From: Macrotrachela quadricornifera
Lineage: Eukaryota; Rotifera; Eurotatoria; Philodinida; Philodinidae
Assembly (NCBI GenBank): GCA_022393335.1
Contig: JAJEKB010021580.1
Location: 79,995-143,994, forward strand
DNA length: 64,000 bases
Direction: 5' to 3'
Each line of letters starts with the position of its first letter. Position 1 is the stretch's first letter. A program made the position numbers and the translations under genes. Positions 47,777 through 58,647 of the stretch are shown here, piece by piece. The notes beneath the pieces are model-generated. The model saw only the letters and a list, made by a program, of their open reading frames with translations. It was not told where the DNA came from and did no database searches.

Positions 47777-49484
47777 CAGGGTGGGTCAAAAGTAAGTAAA
47801 CAAAGAAATAGTTGTTTGATTTTTTCCTTCATACACTATGATATAGATCTCATACTTATACCACATAGAGTACGTGAGATAAGTGAAAGATATAGCATAT
47901 GAACGATATCCAGATGTACCGGTTTGTCCAAAAACGAACAACTGCAAGATAACCAACAGAAAATTTATCATGTGTTTTGACTGTCATAACACATTTTATT
48001 CTATTTCTTTTGGTAGTATTTTTACCTGTTAGTAGTGACATCTGCTAGATAATAACACGTACGGTTATCTCTTATATTGCCCCATTTATAGTCTTATGTT
48101 AAATATTATTTTGGGTATTTTCGGTTCTTTTCGTGCCCTCTGGTGTGTGTGTATTTTAAAGAGTGTTTTTTTCAGATTCTTTTACGACGAGTGGAAGTTT
48201 TCGATTATCCTCATCCGAAAGAATTAATGTCGTAAAGTGGTATGCTCAGTACTAGAATGCTGGCAAAGTTGCTCGTCAATTCGAAAAGCATTATAACCGA
48301 TCTTCTGCAACACGGAAGACTGTTTTGACGATTGCACGAAAGTTCGATGAAACCGAAACTATCGAAGCTGAACCTAAATCTGGACGACCTAGATCTATAA
48401 GTACCAACGAAAACGGAGAACGCGTTCGTGTTGCTTTCGAGGAAAATCCTGAAATGTCAACAAGAAGTACTTCTTTGGAGCTAGGTCTATCCAGAACCAG
48501 TCTTTGTCGAATGATGAAAGAGCTCGGGTTGAAACCATATCGTCCTCAATTATTGCATGCCTTAAACGAGGATGATCCTGACAGGCGCTGTGAATTTGCT
48601 GATGTCTTTCTACAGTTAGCCGCTGATGATTCTTCGTTTTCAGATCGAATACTTTGGACTGTCGAAGCTATTTTCAAGCTAAATGGGCATGTTAATCAAC
48701 ATAATTGCGTCTACTTCGCTGTTGAGAACCCTCACATTGTCATTACTAAAGAAATATATGCTCCCGATATTACTGTATGGGCCGGCATTTGATCTGGAGA
48801 TCTTATTGGACCGTTCTTTTTTCATGATTCCGTTACTGCAAACAGTTATCTCGAAATGTTAACGAAAGAAATTATTCCTGCTAGTAAATCTCGAATGAAT
48901 TTACAAATGTTCTACATGCATGATGAAGCTCCATCTCATTATGCTCAACCTATTCGACACTTCTCAGATAAAACTTTTCGTAATCGGTGGATTGGTCGGC
49001 GAGGAGCAATTGAATGGCCAGCACGATCTCCGGATCTCACTTCAACAGACTTTTTTTTATGGGGCGTAATCAAAGATTATGTGTATGCGAGAAAACCTCA
49101 AAACCTTCAAGCACTTAAGGATACTATTGTTAGAGAAATGCAAAGCTTGCCAGTTGAATTATGTCGGAAAACTTGTCAAACAGTATCTTACAGACTTCAA
49201 TTTTGTGAAGATAAGGAGGGAGAGCAAATTGAACAATATCTCTGACTGCTTTCTGCCTGTAGTTTTGAAAGAAAATTGTGTTGAAACTTCCGCATGTTTT
49301 TTTGTTGGTTATATTGTAGTTGTTCGTTTTTGAATAAATCGGTACATCTGGATATCGTTCATATACTATATCTTTCACTTATCTCACATACTATATGTGG
49401 TATAAGTATGAGATCTATATCATAGTGTATGAAGGAAAAAATCAAACAACTATTTCTTTGTTTACTTACTTTTGGCCCACCCTG
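47777..49484 (+). mobile_element. Mariner-type transposon, 1708 bp, 182-bp terminal inverted repeats
   Basis: Starts CAGGGTGGGTCAAAAGTAAG and ends CTTACTTTTGGCCCACCCTG, flanked by TA (47775-47776, 49485-49486). Terminal inverted repeats extend over 182 bases each (47777-47958 and 49303-49484) with few mismatches, unusually long for a mariner. The transposase is dead (see 48211-49245). It inserted into the older Tc5-like element. Confidence 0.88.
48211..49245 (+). pseudogene. IS630-Tc1-mariner transposase pseudogene (DD41D spacing)
   Basis: One frame from SSSERINVVKWYAQY to the TGA at 49243. Domains: N-terminal helix-turn-helix (ERINVVKWYAQY, then ARQFEKHYNRSS), second helix-turn-helix (SGRPRSIS...LELGLSRTSLCRMMKELGLKPYRPQ), then the catalytic core. 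The first catalytic Asp is replaced (WTVEAIFKLNGHVNQHNC, where the family has DEA). The second Asp is in MHDEAPSHY and the third in SPDLTSTDFFLWG, with 41 residues between them, the spacing of the DD41D group. Two nonsense codons break the frame: TAG at 48253-48255 (Gln position) and TGA at 48790-48792 (probably a Trp position, AGI-x-SGDLIGPFFF). Clearly inactive. Confidence 0.87.
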
Positions 49485-49824
49485 TATAGATATATGCTGA
49501 ATTCAAGAATTCCTCAGCCCCCTTAGCCTCTTATTTCAATTTGAAATCAAATGCGTTTTTTTCGGTTTAAAATCAGATTAAAATTAAATATCCCATTGTA
49601 TGATATTCCATTCAAAACTGAGACACACACTTGGGGATGTTCCCTCGTCAGCACAATTTGAACTCGATCAAAATTCATCTATTGAATCCAAACTACATTA
49701 CGGGATGGTTGAAGATGACCCGAACTCGAACATGTAAACTCGAGTTTAAGTCATGTTTGAGCTTGATTGTATCGACTTCAAACGGTTTGGGTTGGATACA
49801 TGTGTATACGTACGATTGTGCTTC

Positions 49825-51245
49825 TTGCAGTAGACTCGATCTAGACGGAACCTTGCCTAACATGCTCGAAAGTGCGGCAGTCAAAACTACTTCGTCATAT
49901 TTGCTAAAAGAATCTGCAGAGACTATTTTGATTTCACGTCAATGGCAAAAATTCATCATAAAATATTGTTACTTTTTCAAAACGGCACAATCACTTGTGC
50001 GTCATTACGCTTGATTTTTTCAACTACGTCAAAAAAAGCATTTAAATTGTACATAACATTGGTAGTGGCAGTAAGAATAGCAAAAAAGGCCATTGAAGAC
50101 AACATCAATACATAAAATCTGATGGATGTACAATGAGATTCTTTCTCCTGCTATTCTCTTTCAAAGAAAAGGAAACATCATTACTGGTAAGCAACAACCA
50201 TTGCTCACTAACGGGTGGCGCATAAAATATAACTTTTTCATTGTTTAGCGCATATTTCTATAGTATCAAAACGTCAAAGACTAATTTTTATTTTCGAAAA
50301 AAATACGCCTTCCGATTCTCTTCAATCTTGAATATTTCAACTAAAGGTCTGCGGGACAAACTTTTTTTGTGTCTCGTCCCGAAAAATGTTCGTAGCAATC
50401 TTGCTTGTCCCACGGGATGAGACAAATAGGATTTTTTTAGATTCGGGACTGTCCCGCAGTGCTCTAGTTTCGATTGATTCCAATGAGATCCGTTCGTCTA
50501 TTATCAACGATGAAAAACACTAGTGCAAGAACCACAACTTTCAAACAAGAAGTTTACAATGAGTAATTCCATCAAAACAGAAACACACTGTATTTTGAAG
50601 GCTTCCTTTCATATCGGATTTCCTAGAGTTCTTTTTGCAGATCATTTTAGTAAAAAAATTTTCGAATTCAATTAAGAGTGACAATGCTCTAAAAAAATAC
50701 TGAATGCTACAAAATAACATTTTTTTCTGATAAATAAGTCTAGAAAGTCGATTGGTATGTCTCCACAAGACTTTGGTAAGGAAATTATAGGTCACAATAG
50801 GTTCTGTAGAGAAAAGTTTGCTCTTCAAAACCCACTATATCATATATCTCCACAGTATAGCTATTTTGTGATACGCTAAGTTTATTAAAAACATTTTTTT
50901 TCAAAGTTGTGGCTTTTACACTAATTTTTTTCATCATTGGTAATAAACGAACGGATCTCAATGGAATCAGATGAAATATGCAAGATTGTAAAGAATTGAA
51001 AGGTGCATCTTTACAAAAACCTTGGTTTTTCACGTTTTGATACTACAGAAATGTATGTACATCAACGAGAGAACCATTCCTTATGCGTTACTCATTACTT
51101 GAGCAAGGAAGAGCAAATAATTGAAAAATTTCTGTACAATAGAATCCTTTGTCATTCGATTGCTGGTAAGCCACCCATAAATTTATAATTATCTTTAATA
51201 TAAATACCTGTTTTCTAATGCATGTTTTTTTCTTCTTATGAATGC
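49825..51245 (+). repeat. Dispersed repeat, copy 2, split by an insertion
   Basis: 49825-50220 and 51120-51245 match 26685-27240 in order. The intervening about 900 bases mostly consist of the palindromic element at 50250-51055 and a GC-rich island. Confidence 0.6.
50250..51055. mobile_element. Foldback element with a GC-rich island in one arm
   Basis: Left arm words TTTCTATAGTATCAAAACGT and CCAATGAGATCCGTTCGT pair with ACGTTTTGATACTACAGAAA and ACGAACGGATCTCAATGG in the right arm. Between the two left-arm blocks lies an about 120-base island (50345-50470) with repeated CGGGAC / GTCCCG words absent from the right arm, so it looks like a later local insertion. Confidence 0.65.
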
Positions 51246-51269
51246 GCTAGAATATATGTCCTAGTCTCA

Positions 51270-52460
51270 AATCTGATCATTCCTTGAGAAGCCCTGGAAT
51301 GCTCTTTCAGGATTCTGAATCTCAAAGATCTTGTCAAGTTTTATCCAGAGTCCTGTTTCAAATTCTAGTAATTTTTGTTTCGAAAATTTTTCAAGATAGA
51401 ATACAATCCTGTTTAGGATTTCTTCAAGTTCCTGCTAAGATATTTTTTTGAAGTGAGAATACGAAATCTGATCAGAATGTAGTCAAGATTCTATGAACGA
51501 TCCTCTTAAGATTATGAGAGAGCACTAAACCAGGATTTTATCAAGTTCTCATCAGATCTTAAGTCAAATCTTCGTATTAGGATCCTGTCACCATTGATAG
51601 ACAGATCAGAATAAGATCTTCACAAGAAAATAACAAGATCCCTCAGAATACGTAATTGACTAATCCTGAAGAGCTTCAATCAGGATTTTGATAAGAAAAT
51701 ATATGGATTTAGCAAAGATTTTTACAGGTTACTGCGTAATCCATTCAATCATGGCTGTTTCTTCAGACAGCCTTGAAGTATCTTACAGAATCATAAATCT
51801 CAAGAATCATGCCAGGTTTGATTCAGAATTTGATCCAGGATTTACTCAAGTTCTTGCGCGGATGTTTTTGGGGATTGTATTTGTAGGTTCTTACTAAAAT
51901 TCAATGTCAATCCTATTCAGGAACCTTACAAAAATTATGAAGAGAATTTCGTCAAGACTCAATTAAATTCGAGTTGAGATCTGTTCTGCATTCCAATATG
52001 ACGATTCTGCTAAGAATTATACTCATATTAGAGGAAGATCACACCAAGAATAAGACAAAATTATTCAGAATCCTCAACTAAGAAATCCTGCCCAACTTCA
52101 ATCAGGTTTCTGAGAGAAACTCTTCAAGAACAGACATTTTGAAAGCCTGAAACACTACAAGTATGATGAAGGTTTTGATAAGAAAATACAAGAAACTAGT
52201 TAAGATCTTTCCAGATTTATGCCTAGAGATTATTTAAGTTTTAATCTCCAAGATCCTATCAGGAATCCATCACGAATGAATAAAATGGTTTTCTCAAGTT
52301 TTTCGCTAGGCTCAGGTCAGGATTCTTTCAAGATTTATAAATCTATAGATTACAATAGAATTTCAATACTAATGTTGAGCAAAATCTCAACAAAAATAGA
52401 TAGAAGGATTTCTCAAAATGCTATTGTATTTTCGTTCAGTACACACTCTAATTTTTAGTA
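51270..52460. repeat. Highly degenerate AGGATT/AAGATC repeat region
   Basis: For about 1.2 kb the sequence is a shuffle of short words: CAGGATTCTGA, CAAGATC, TCAAGTT, GATCCTGTCA, ATCAGGATTTTGATAAGAAAAT. Spacing is about 25-35 bases but irregular. It reads like an old satellite on either strand. ORFs at 51688-51897 and 52219-52458 are by-products. Confidence 0.5.
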
Positions 52461-52486
52461 ATGAATAATATACTGGCATTTACGTA

Positions 52487-53453
52487 AGGGTATCCAAAAG
52501 TAGGGGTGGTGGTACCTTTTTTGCTTACAGAAAGCTCGAACAAATTTTCTTTTTTTATAAAATGATAGAGCGGCTTTTGCTCTATTTTTCTATGCTATTT
52601 GATCACTATTCATCTAATATTATAGTAATAAATTTTTGATCAACACTGTTTTTGTGGACACCTAGCTGGTTGTTTTAGATCAAAACGCGTGAAGCACTTT
52701 TGAATTTTATTTTGTCATTTTATCGTCGTTCAACAAGTTATATTAAATAATCAAAATATACCACAAGATACAGGATGAAAAGCTGCACAGTTTATAAAGG
52801 ACTACTTATTTTATAATTGCACTCTTTTGTTTTCAGAACCAGGAAAACTCTGAGCGGTAAAGTGTCTACGTTGTGAAAATAGGATCTTTTTTTGGTAAAA
52901 GCCGTATTCGTTTTTTCCTATGTCATTTTCTTATAGTTGTTCTTTGGAAATTATAGAGCTTTTCAAGCTGTATCTTTCAATGTATTTTGTACTTCTAAGA
53001 AATCTATCGAACAATGAGAAGATGACATGGGAAAAAAGGAATTCAACGTTTACTAAAAACAAGGTGTTGTTTTCGCAACGTCGAAATTTTGTCGCTCAGA
53101 ATTTTTCTCATTTTGAAAAGAAAAAAGTGCAACTACAAAACAAGTAGGTTTTTATAAGTTGTAGAACTTTGCATGTTGCATCTTGCAGTATATTTTGATT
53201 TTTTAATACAACGTATTAAACGATGATAGAATGAAATACAAGATGTTCCACGCGTTTTGATCTAAAACAACCAGCTAGCTGTCAACAAAAGCAGTGTTGA
53301 TCAAAATTTTATTACTATGATATTAGATGAATAGTGATCAAATAGCATAGAAAAATAGAGCAAAAGACGCTCTATCTTTTTATAAAAAAAGAAAATTTGT
53401 TCGACCTCTCTGTAACCAAAAAAGGTACCACCACCACTACTTTTGGATACCCC
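52487..53453. mobile_element. Near-complete palindromic element, ~967 bp, TA target duplication
   Basis: Ends AGGGTATCCAAAAGTAG and CTACTTTTGGATACCCC, flanked by TA at 52485-52486 and 53454-53455 (the first base of the left end appears mutated). Outer arms pair over about 300 bases (52487-52797 with 53153-53453), and the inner sequence continues to pair (GCTCAGAATTTTTC with GAAAACTCTGAGC), so the element is almost one long hairpin. No transposase. Related arms occur at 500-840 and inside 14855-15767. Confidence 0.82.
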
Positions 53454-53455
53454 TA

Positions 53456-54060
53456 AGTATATTCTGATTTCAATTTGGTCTTTCCATAAATAAATAGAAC
53501 GAATCTTATAAATCTTCGCAAAAAATTTTCTGAAACCCTTTCAAATTCATCTAAAAGATATTTGGAGATTCGGACTACAGCAACAAGTTTTTTTTGTTAA
53601 TTGCGAATGTTAATTTATCTTTATTGTTTCTTTAAATGAAGAATAAATATCAATAAATTCTTTATATTTATAAACTACAGATTAAAAAAATTTTTATATT
53701 AATAAAATAAAGTTAAAATAAATAATAAAGAAATTTTTTTCTATGAAAAAGTAACTTTTTTCTGCCTTCAAATAGTTCATACAAAATGAGAGTGCCACAA
53801 ATGTAAAAAAAGTATATAGACACGATTTTTTGCATAAATTTTTTGTATTGCCTTCATTTTTTAATAGTGACACACATTCAAATATTACTGATGATAAAAA
53901 AGAAAATTAATGAATATATATTGTTGCGTAAGGTATTTGTCTATTTACCTACTACAGAAAAAATTTTCCTTCCTTCTTTATTTTATCTTTATTTTTAAAA
54001 ATAAGGAATTTATTAATATTTATTCCTCGACTGTAGTCAGGGTCATATGAAAAAAAAATA
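53456..54060. other. Very AT-rich spacer
   Basis: Runs of A and T with no gene. The right end (GTCATATGAAAAAAAA, then TTGTTTGTTTGT) resembles 10738-10780. Confidence 0.45.
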
Positions 54061-54079
54061 GTTCGTTCGTTTGTTTGTT

Positions 54080-54260
54080 TGTGGATTTATGCCAGGACCT
54101 AAGGTCAAAAAACATCCGTTTAGAAAGCTAGAAGCCCACACTATAAAGATGTTCGTAGGTCCTCAAGTACTATACTATAAGAGTACCCATTGGTCCCGAA
54201 CTGCTATCTATAGGGGACCCTTGGGTCCTCAAGTGCTATACCGTAGGGGTACACTGGAAA
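54080..54260 (+). repeat. ~31-bp minisatellite, locus 3
   Basis: Units with GGTCCTCAAGTACTATA and AAGAGTACCCATTGGTCC; about five copies. The plus-strand ORF that runs through it (54071-54619) is a repeat by-product. Confidence 0.7.
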
Positions 54261-54475
54261 AAATAACAGCAGAATGCAAAACCCTAAAAAGGTATTTGGA
54301 AGTGCAACGAATAATGAGCCCTTCTAAACTGTATTGTAACCTTTTCTACACCCTTTCGAATATCTTACAAAACCATCATTTTAAACGTATATTAAAACAA
54401 AAAACCCTCAAAAAGGGTATTGCACAGGGTTTTACGAAATTTATTAAGCATAATAGAACTCAAGGGGGAAAAAGC

Positions 54476-54770
54476 GGATCCTGGATCCTCGGATCCTATG
54501 GATCCTATTGGATCCTGCTGGATCCTATTGGATCCTATGGATCCTATTGGATCCTGCTGGATCCTATTGGATCCTATGGATCCTATTGGATCCTGCTGGA
54601 TCCTATTGGATCCTACTAGATCCTGTTGGATTCTATGGATCGTGCTGGATCCTATTGGATTCTACCGGATCCTGATGGATCCTGGTGGATCCTATTGGAT
54701 CCTGATGGATCCTGGTGGATCCTATTGGATTCTGATGGATCCTACTAGATCCTGTGGATCTTAGGATCCA
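54476..54770 (+). repeat. GGATCC array with 39-bp higher-order repeat
   Basis: Tandem 9-11 base units of GGATCCTAT(T). From 54493 they are ordered as a 39-base higher unit (TAT, TATT, TGCT, TATT variants) repeated about three times, then degenerate. Preceded by the anchor GGGGGAAAAAGCGGATCC at 54464, which recurs at two other loci. Reading frames through it (GSYGSYWILLDPI, 13 codons per higher unit) are artefacts of the period. Confidence 0.8.
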
Positions 54771-54794
54771 GTAGGAATTGCTTTTCTTTCTTAC

Positions 54795-55085
54795 CGTCAG
54801 GTCCTACATAATGAGGGTAGCCACAGGTCCTCAAGTACTGTATAACGGAGTACCCATAGTTCCTCAAGTTCTATATAATACGAATAGCCATTAGCTCTTA
54901 AATACTATATAGCGGGGTACTCATACGTCTTCAAGTACTATATAATGAAGCCCCCATAGATTCTCAACTGCTATATACTAGGGGTACTTCTAAGACCTAA
55001 AGTCCTATAAAGTGAAGGTACTGATAGGTCTTTAAGTCCTATATAGTGAAGGTACCCATAGGCCCTTAAGTACTGTATTATATGC
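54795..55085 (+). repeat. ~31-bp minisatellite, locus 4
   Basis: About nine units of the GGTACCCATAGGTCCTCAAG / TACTATATA family, diverged. It separates two GGATCC arrays. Confidence 0.72.
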
Positions 55086-55099
55086 TAGGGGGAAAAAGC

Positions 55100-55225
55100 G
55101 GATCCTGGATCCTTGGATCCTATGGATCCTAGTGGATCCTGGTGGATCCTGTGGATCCTGTGGATCCTGTGGGTCCTAGTGGATCCTAGTGGATCCTGGT
55201 GGATCCTAATGGATCCTGATGGATT
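55100..55225 (+). repeat. GGATCC array, second copy
   Basis: Anchor GGGGGAAAAAGCGGATCC at 55088, then GGATCCTGGT / GGATCCTAGT units of 9-11 bases fading at the right. Confidence 0.75.
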
Positions 55226-55284
55226 ATAGTGAGTTCTATTAAATCTAAACTAGATCCCAGGCAGACATGATCTTTAAAAAAACA

Positions 55285-55358
55285 CGTTCAAACAACGTAA
55301 ATACGGCGTTTTAACGGTAGACCACCGTAAAAACGCCGTATTTACGCCGTTTGAACGT
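55285..55358. repeat. Short hairpin element
   Basis: Arms of about 35 bases: ACGTTCAAAC...GTAAATACGGCGTTTT pairs with AAAACGCCGTATTTAC...GTTTGAACGT, loop of a few bases, two or three mismatches. Flanked by A/T runs; probably a tiny MITE. Confidence 0.7.
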
Positions 55359-55724
55359 ATTTTTGCGCAATTTTTCAGAAAGAGTTCCACTGCGTCAAAA
55401 TGCGGAATTCAATGTGATTTTATACGTTACTTTGTGCGTTTTGACGCGTCTCTTCCCGTTAAGTATGTATTGTCGACGCGTTAATCACAATAGAGAAGCT
55501 AACAGAGATAAAAATCGTAAAAATGTGCGCTTCTCCTGATTTTATTTCCGTTAAAATTTCTACGCGCATTCCACTTTTTTTTGCGTTTTATCTGCTCAGG
55601 ATGTGGCACTTTAGCTTTAAAAAACTTAAAGTTAAAGCAAATTTTCACTATGAAAACGAGTATCTTAAAATTTCATCAAACTGAATAAAAATTTATAACA
55701 GTCCTCGTAATCATTCATGCTACC

Positions 55725-56185
55725 CAGAACGGGGTCATTTGTAGGTCATCAACTACTATATATTGGAGGTACTCTTAAATAATCATCTACTATACATTGG
55801 GGGAACTCTAATGATATTAACTGCCATATATTGGGCGTACCCTTAGGCCATCAACTACTATATATTAGGCGTACCCTAACGTTAGCAAGTACTGTATATT
55901 GGGATACCCCTAGGCCACCAACTACTATAAATTCAGGGTGCCCTTGGGTCATCAAGTACTGTATATTGGGAGTACCATTAGGTGATCAACTACTATATAT
56001 TCGGGATACCCTTAGGTCATCAACTACTTTATATTCGGGGTACCCTTGGGTTCCCAACTACTATATATTCAGGATACCCTTGGATCATCAAACTACTATC
56101 TAGTCGGGGTACTGTTAAGTCATCAAGTTCTATATATTGGGGTACCCTTAGATCATGAACTGCTTTATATTGGAGACTAGTGGAA
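55725..56185 (+). repeat. ~33-bp minisatellite, locus 5, about 14 units
   Basis: Unit TAGGTCATCAACTACTATAT plus ATTGGGGTACCCT, with alternating CAACTACTATA and CAAGTACTGTA variants. The longest array of the word family in the window. The 90-codon ORF at 55831-56103 is a by-product. Confidence 0.8.
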
Positions 56186-56409
56186 ACCCGTGCATACTGT
56201 ACGACCGCTTTCACCATGTGAAAAAAATCTCTTCTAATCGCGAGAGAATTCTTAAAGACACTTTTAGAATTCTATCTCTGTTCTGAAACAAAGGTTATTG
56301 CATGATATTCAATTTATATAAAGGTAACAAATATAAAAAATTTCTTTGAAAACAATCGTATGCTCCTTTGATCCCATCTCTACCATCATTCCTGTTCCTT
56401 TAACCTGGT

Positions 56410-56580
56410 AACCAGGGCTCGAAACGGGCCTCATTTTTATGGTCCGACCCGGCCCAAAATGGCCCGGAAATTTTCCAGCCCCTCCCCCCCCCCCGACTCG
56501 ACTTACATTTCGCTCAACCCGGCCTGACCTGACCCGACAAATTTTTCTGGCCCCCCCGACCCGGCTCGGGCCCGACAGAA
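56410..56580. repeat. GC-rich GGCCCG/CCCGAC island
   Basis: Repeated GGCCCG, CCCGAC and GACCCGGC words with C- and T-runs, beginning GGTAACCAGGGCTCGAAA. The related island at 58255-58435 is in the opposite orientation and ends with the counterpart TTTCGACCCCTGCTGGTAAC. ORFs on both strands are low-complexity artefacts. Confidence 0.6.
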
Positions 56581-56584
56581 TTTT

Positions 56585-57497
56585 TTGCCACGAATTTTTC
56601 CTCGCAACCAAATGCGTAGTTTGTTGTGTTTATTACAAATGTAGTTGCGAGGAAATACTCGGTATTATTTTGAGTATGACTAACGAAGATTATTAAACTC
56701 GTAATCAAATTTTTATGTAAGAAGATTAATTATTTTTTTGAGTGGAAGACAAACATATTGTAAGGCTTCAAAACTCTACAACACTCATTCTACGAAATGC
56801 GGTATTCTTTGGTATTATTTTTTTAATTGAGTTGCCCCTAGGAGAAATTTAACCGCCTTTTTGACTGAATATACATCTCTTTTTCTAGTTTTCAGATAGA
56901 AAGCTATTCGGTTGTTAAGCGTAATTTGTGAACAGAGAAAAATCTTCCACATCTAAAATATAAAAATTAATATACGAACATTATATATGGTTATTTATTT
57001 GACACAGTAATTTTTCTACTCCGCTCTAACTCATTACATAATCATAGTCAACATAGATTTTAGCATTAAAAATTGGAACAAGTTTATAAGAGACTTTCTT
57101 ATTTTCAGAAAATATTCTAGCATCTACCCTCAATCAAAGTAGGATGCTTAAATAAAATATAATTTAAGGGTCACATTTTCAGATGATAGCTTATTTTTGA
57201 GGTACTGCTCCTGTGGTCACTCTTTACTTAATGTATATCAACTTTTTAAGATAGAGCTTCGCATGTAGCCGAGAGGCGCAGCTACTTTGAGATGTAGCTT
57301 AGATTTACTGTATTAGTAGTTCGTCTTACACACTTCGAAAATAAAATCACACTCATGAGTTCTTTATTAACAGCCAAAATTCCCTGAAACTTTGATAGTA
57401 GAACAAATATCAGTTATAATGCACGTGAAATTTATTGACTAAGAATAAGATTTTAATAAAGTAAATGCACTCACTGGCATTTCGAATTAGCATAATA
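56585..57497. other. Intergenic, nothing recognised
   Basis: AT-rich; no ORF or repeat assigned. Confidence 0.4.
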
Positions 57498-58049
57498 CAG
57501 GGTGTTCAAAAACCTTTACGCCCCCACGGTTCGACCTTAAGGTCAAATGATTTCACTAAGTATTTTATACCAAATTGAAGCCCGCAAAAAACTGCATCCA
57601 TGAGTGCAATTAGACCAAACATTGTCTACTACATTATTAAAAAATTTTGCACTGTATATTTAGATGTCATAGATTCTATTATATCAGATGTATGCCATCT
57701 TGATATACAGTGCAAGACTCTTCAATAATGTAATAGACAATGTTTAGTCCAGTTGCACTAATCGATGCAGTTTTTTACGGGCTTCAATTCGGTATAAAAT
57801 ACTTAGTGAAGTCATTTGATCTTAAGCTCGAACCACGGGAGATATAAACGTTTTGTAATACCTTGTAGAATCTATGACATCTTGAGATACAGTACAAGAT
57901 TTTTCAATAATTTAATAGACAATGTTTGGTCTAATTGTACTCGTCGATGTAGTTTTTTGCGGGCTTCAATTTGGTATAAGATACTTAGTGGAGTCACTTG
58001 CTCTTAAGGTCGAACCTGAGTGCGGGCGTAAAGGTTTTTGAACACCCGG
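57498..58049. mobile_element. Mariner-like MITE with three arms
   Basis: Left end CAGGGTGTTCAAAAACCTTT after TA (57496-57497); right end AAAGGTTTTTGAACACCC. Arm 1 (57498-57650) is followed by an inverted arm (about 57700-57855) and then a second inverted arm (about 57880-58049). So the right half is tandemly duplicated; shared words include AATAGACAATGTTT and GGGCTTCAATT. No coding capacity. The exact right boundary is uncertain by a few bases. Confidence 0.7.
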
Positions 58050-58254
58050 TCGAGTGTAATTAATGAAAACAATCATTTTTATCAATAAACTTTCAAATAT
58101 ATCGAAATACGTGATCATTTCATCATTCGAAATGAAACTTATTTATTTTTTTGAGTCGTAGGACTGAATTTTAAATACAGTTTCTATTATAAAATATTTT
58201 TGACGGTCGCTGTAAATGAAATGCGCACATAATTGAGAAAAAACTTAAAAAACA

Positions 58255-58435
58255 ATACCAAATACCGGGCCAGGTTGGCCTGGAAAAATAAATGGCCCAC
58301 CCGGACCCGATTCGAGAAACATAATGGTCCGCTCGACCCAGCAAAATATTTTGTTGAACCAGGCCGAGCCGAGCCGCACCGGGCCTGGGCACTGGGCCGG
58401 TCAGCCCATTTCGACCCCTGCTGGTAACACACACA
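58255..58435. repeat. GC-rich GGGCC/CCGAGCC island, inverted relative of 56410-56580
   Basis: CCGGGCCAGG, GAGCCGAGCCGCACC and GGGCCTGGGC words; ends with TTTCGACCCCTGCTGGTAAC. Together with 56410-56580 it brackets about 1.7 kb as a loose inverted pair. Confidence 0.55.
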
Positions 58436-58647
58436 GAGACACTTAACATCATTATATAGAAGAAGATAGCCAAACCTATTTTTGCTATAGAGCTCGAGCT
58501 ATAACCATGTTTTTTTGACACCTTGGATCAACCTGCAATCATGTTTTTTTGAACCTATGGGTCAAAGAAACATGTTTTTTTTGACCCTGTAACAGCCAGA
58601 CACACACTGAACATTATAATATAGATAGATAGATAGATGGATACTCT

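Larger units (their letters stand above)
44523..49647. mobile_element. Decayed Tc5-like DNA transposon with nested insertions
   Basis: Ends CGAGGAAACATCCCCAAG and CTTGGGGATGTTCCCTCG are inverted and flanked by TCA on both sides (44520-44522, 49648-49650); the target context is C-TCA-G. Inside are a minus-strand Tc5-type transposase pseudogene (45420-46495), a palindromic minisatellite (46828-47170) and a complete mariner-type element (47777-49484). The left arm (44523-44650) matches the right side in two pieces, 47445-47515 and 49608-49647, so the right arm was split by the later insertion. Confidence 0.72.

Noticed and set aside
54071..54764. 182- and 114-codon ORFs through the GGATCC array
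   Set aside because: They exist only because the higher-order unit is 39 bases (13 codons); translation is pure repeat (GSYGSYWILLDPI).
55831..56217. ORFs on both strands of the 33-bp minisatellite
   Set aside because: Repeat by-products with no initiation or splice context.
56309..56708. Pro/Arg/Gly-rich ORFs on both strands
   Set aside because: Created by the GC-rich word island; both strands open at once and composition is low-complexity.
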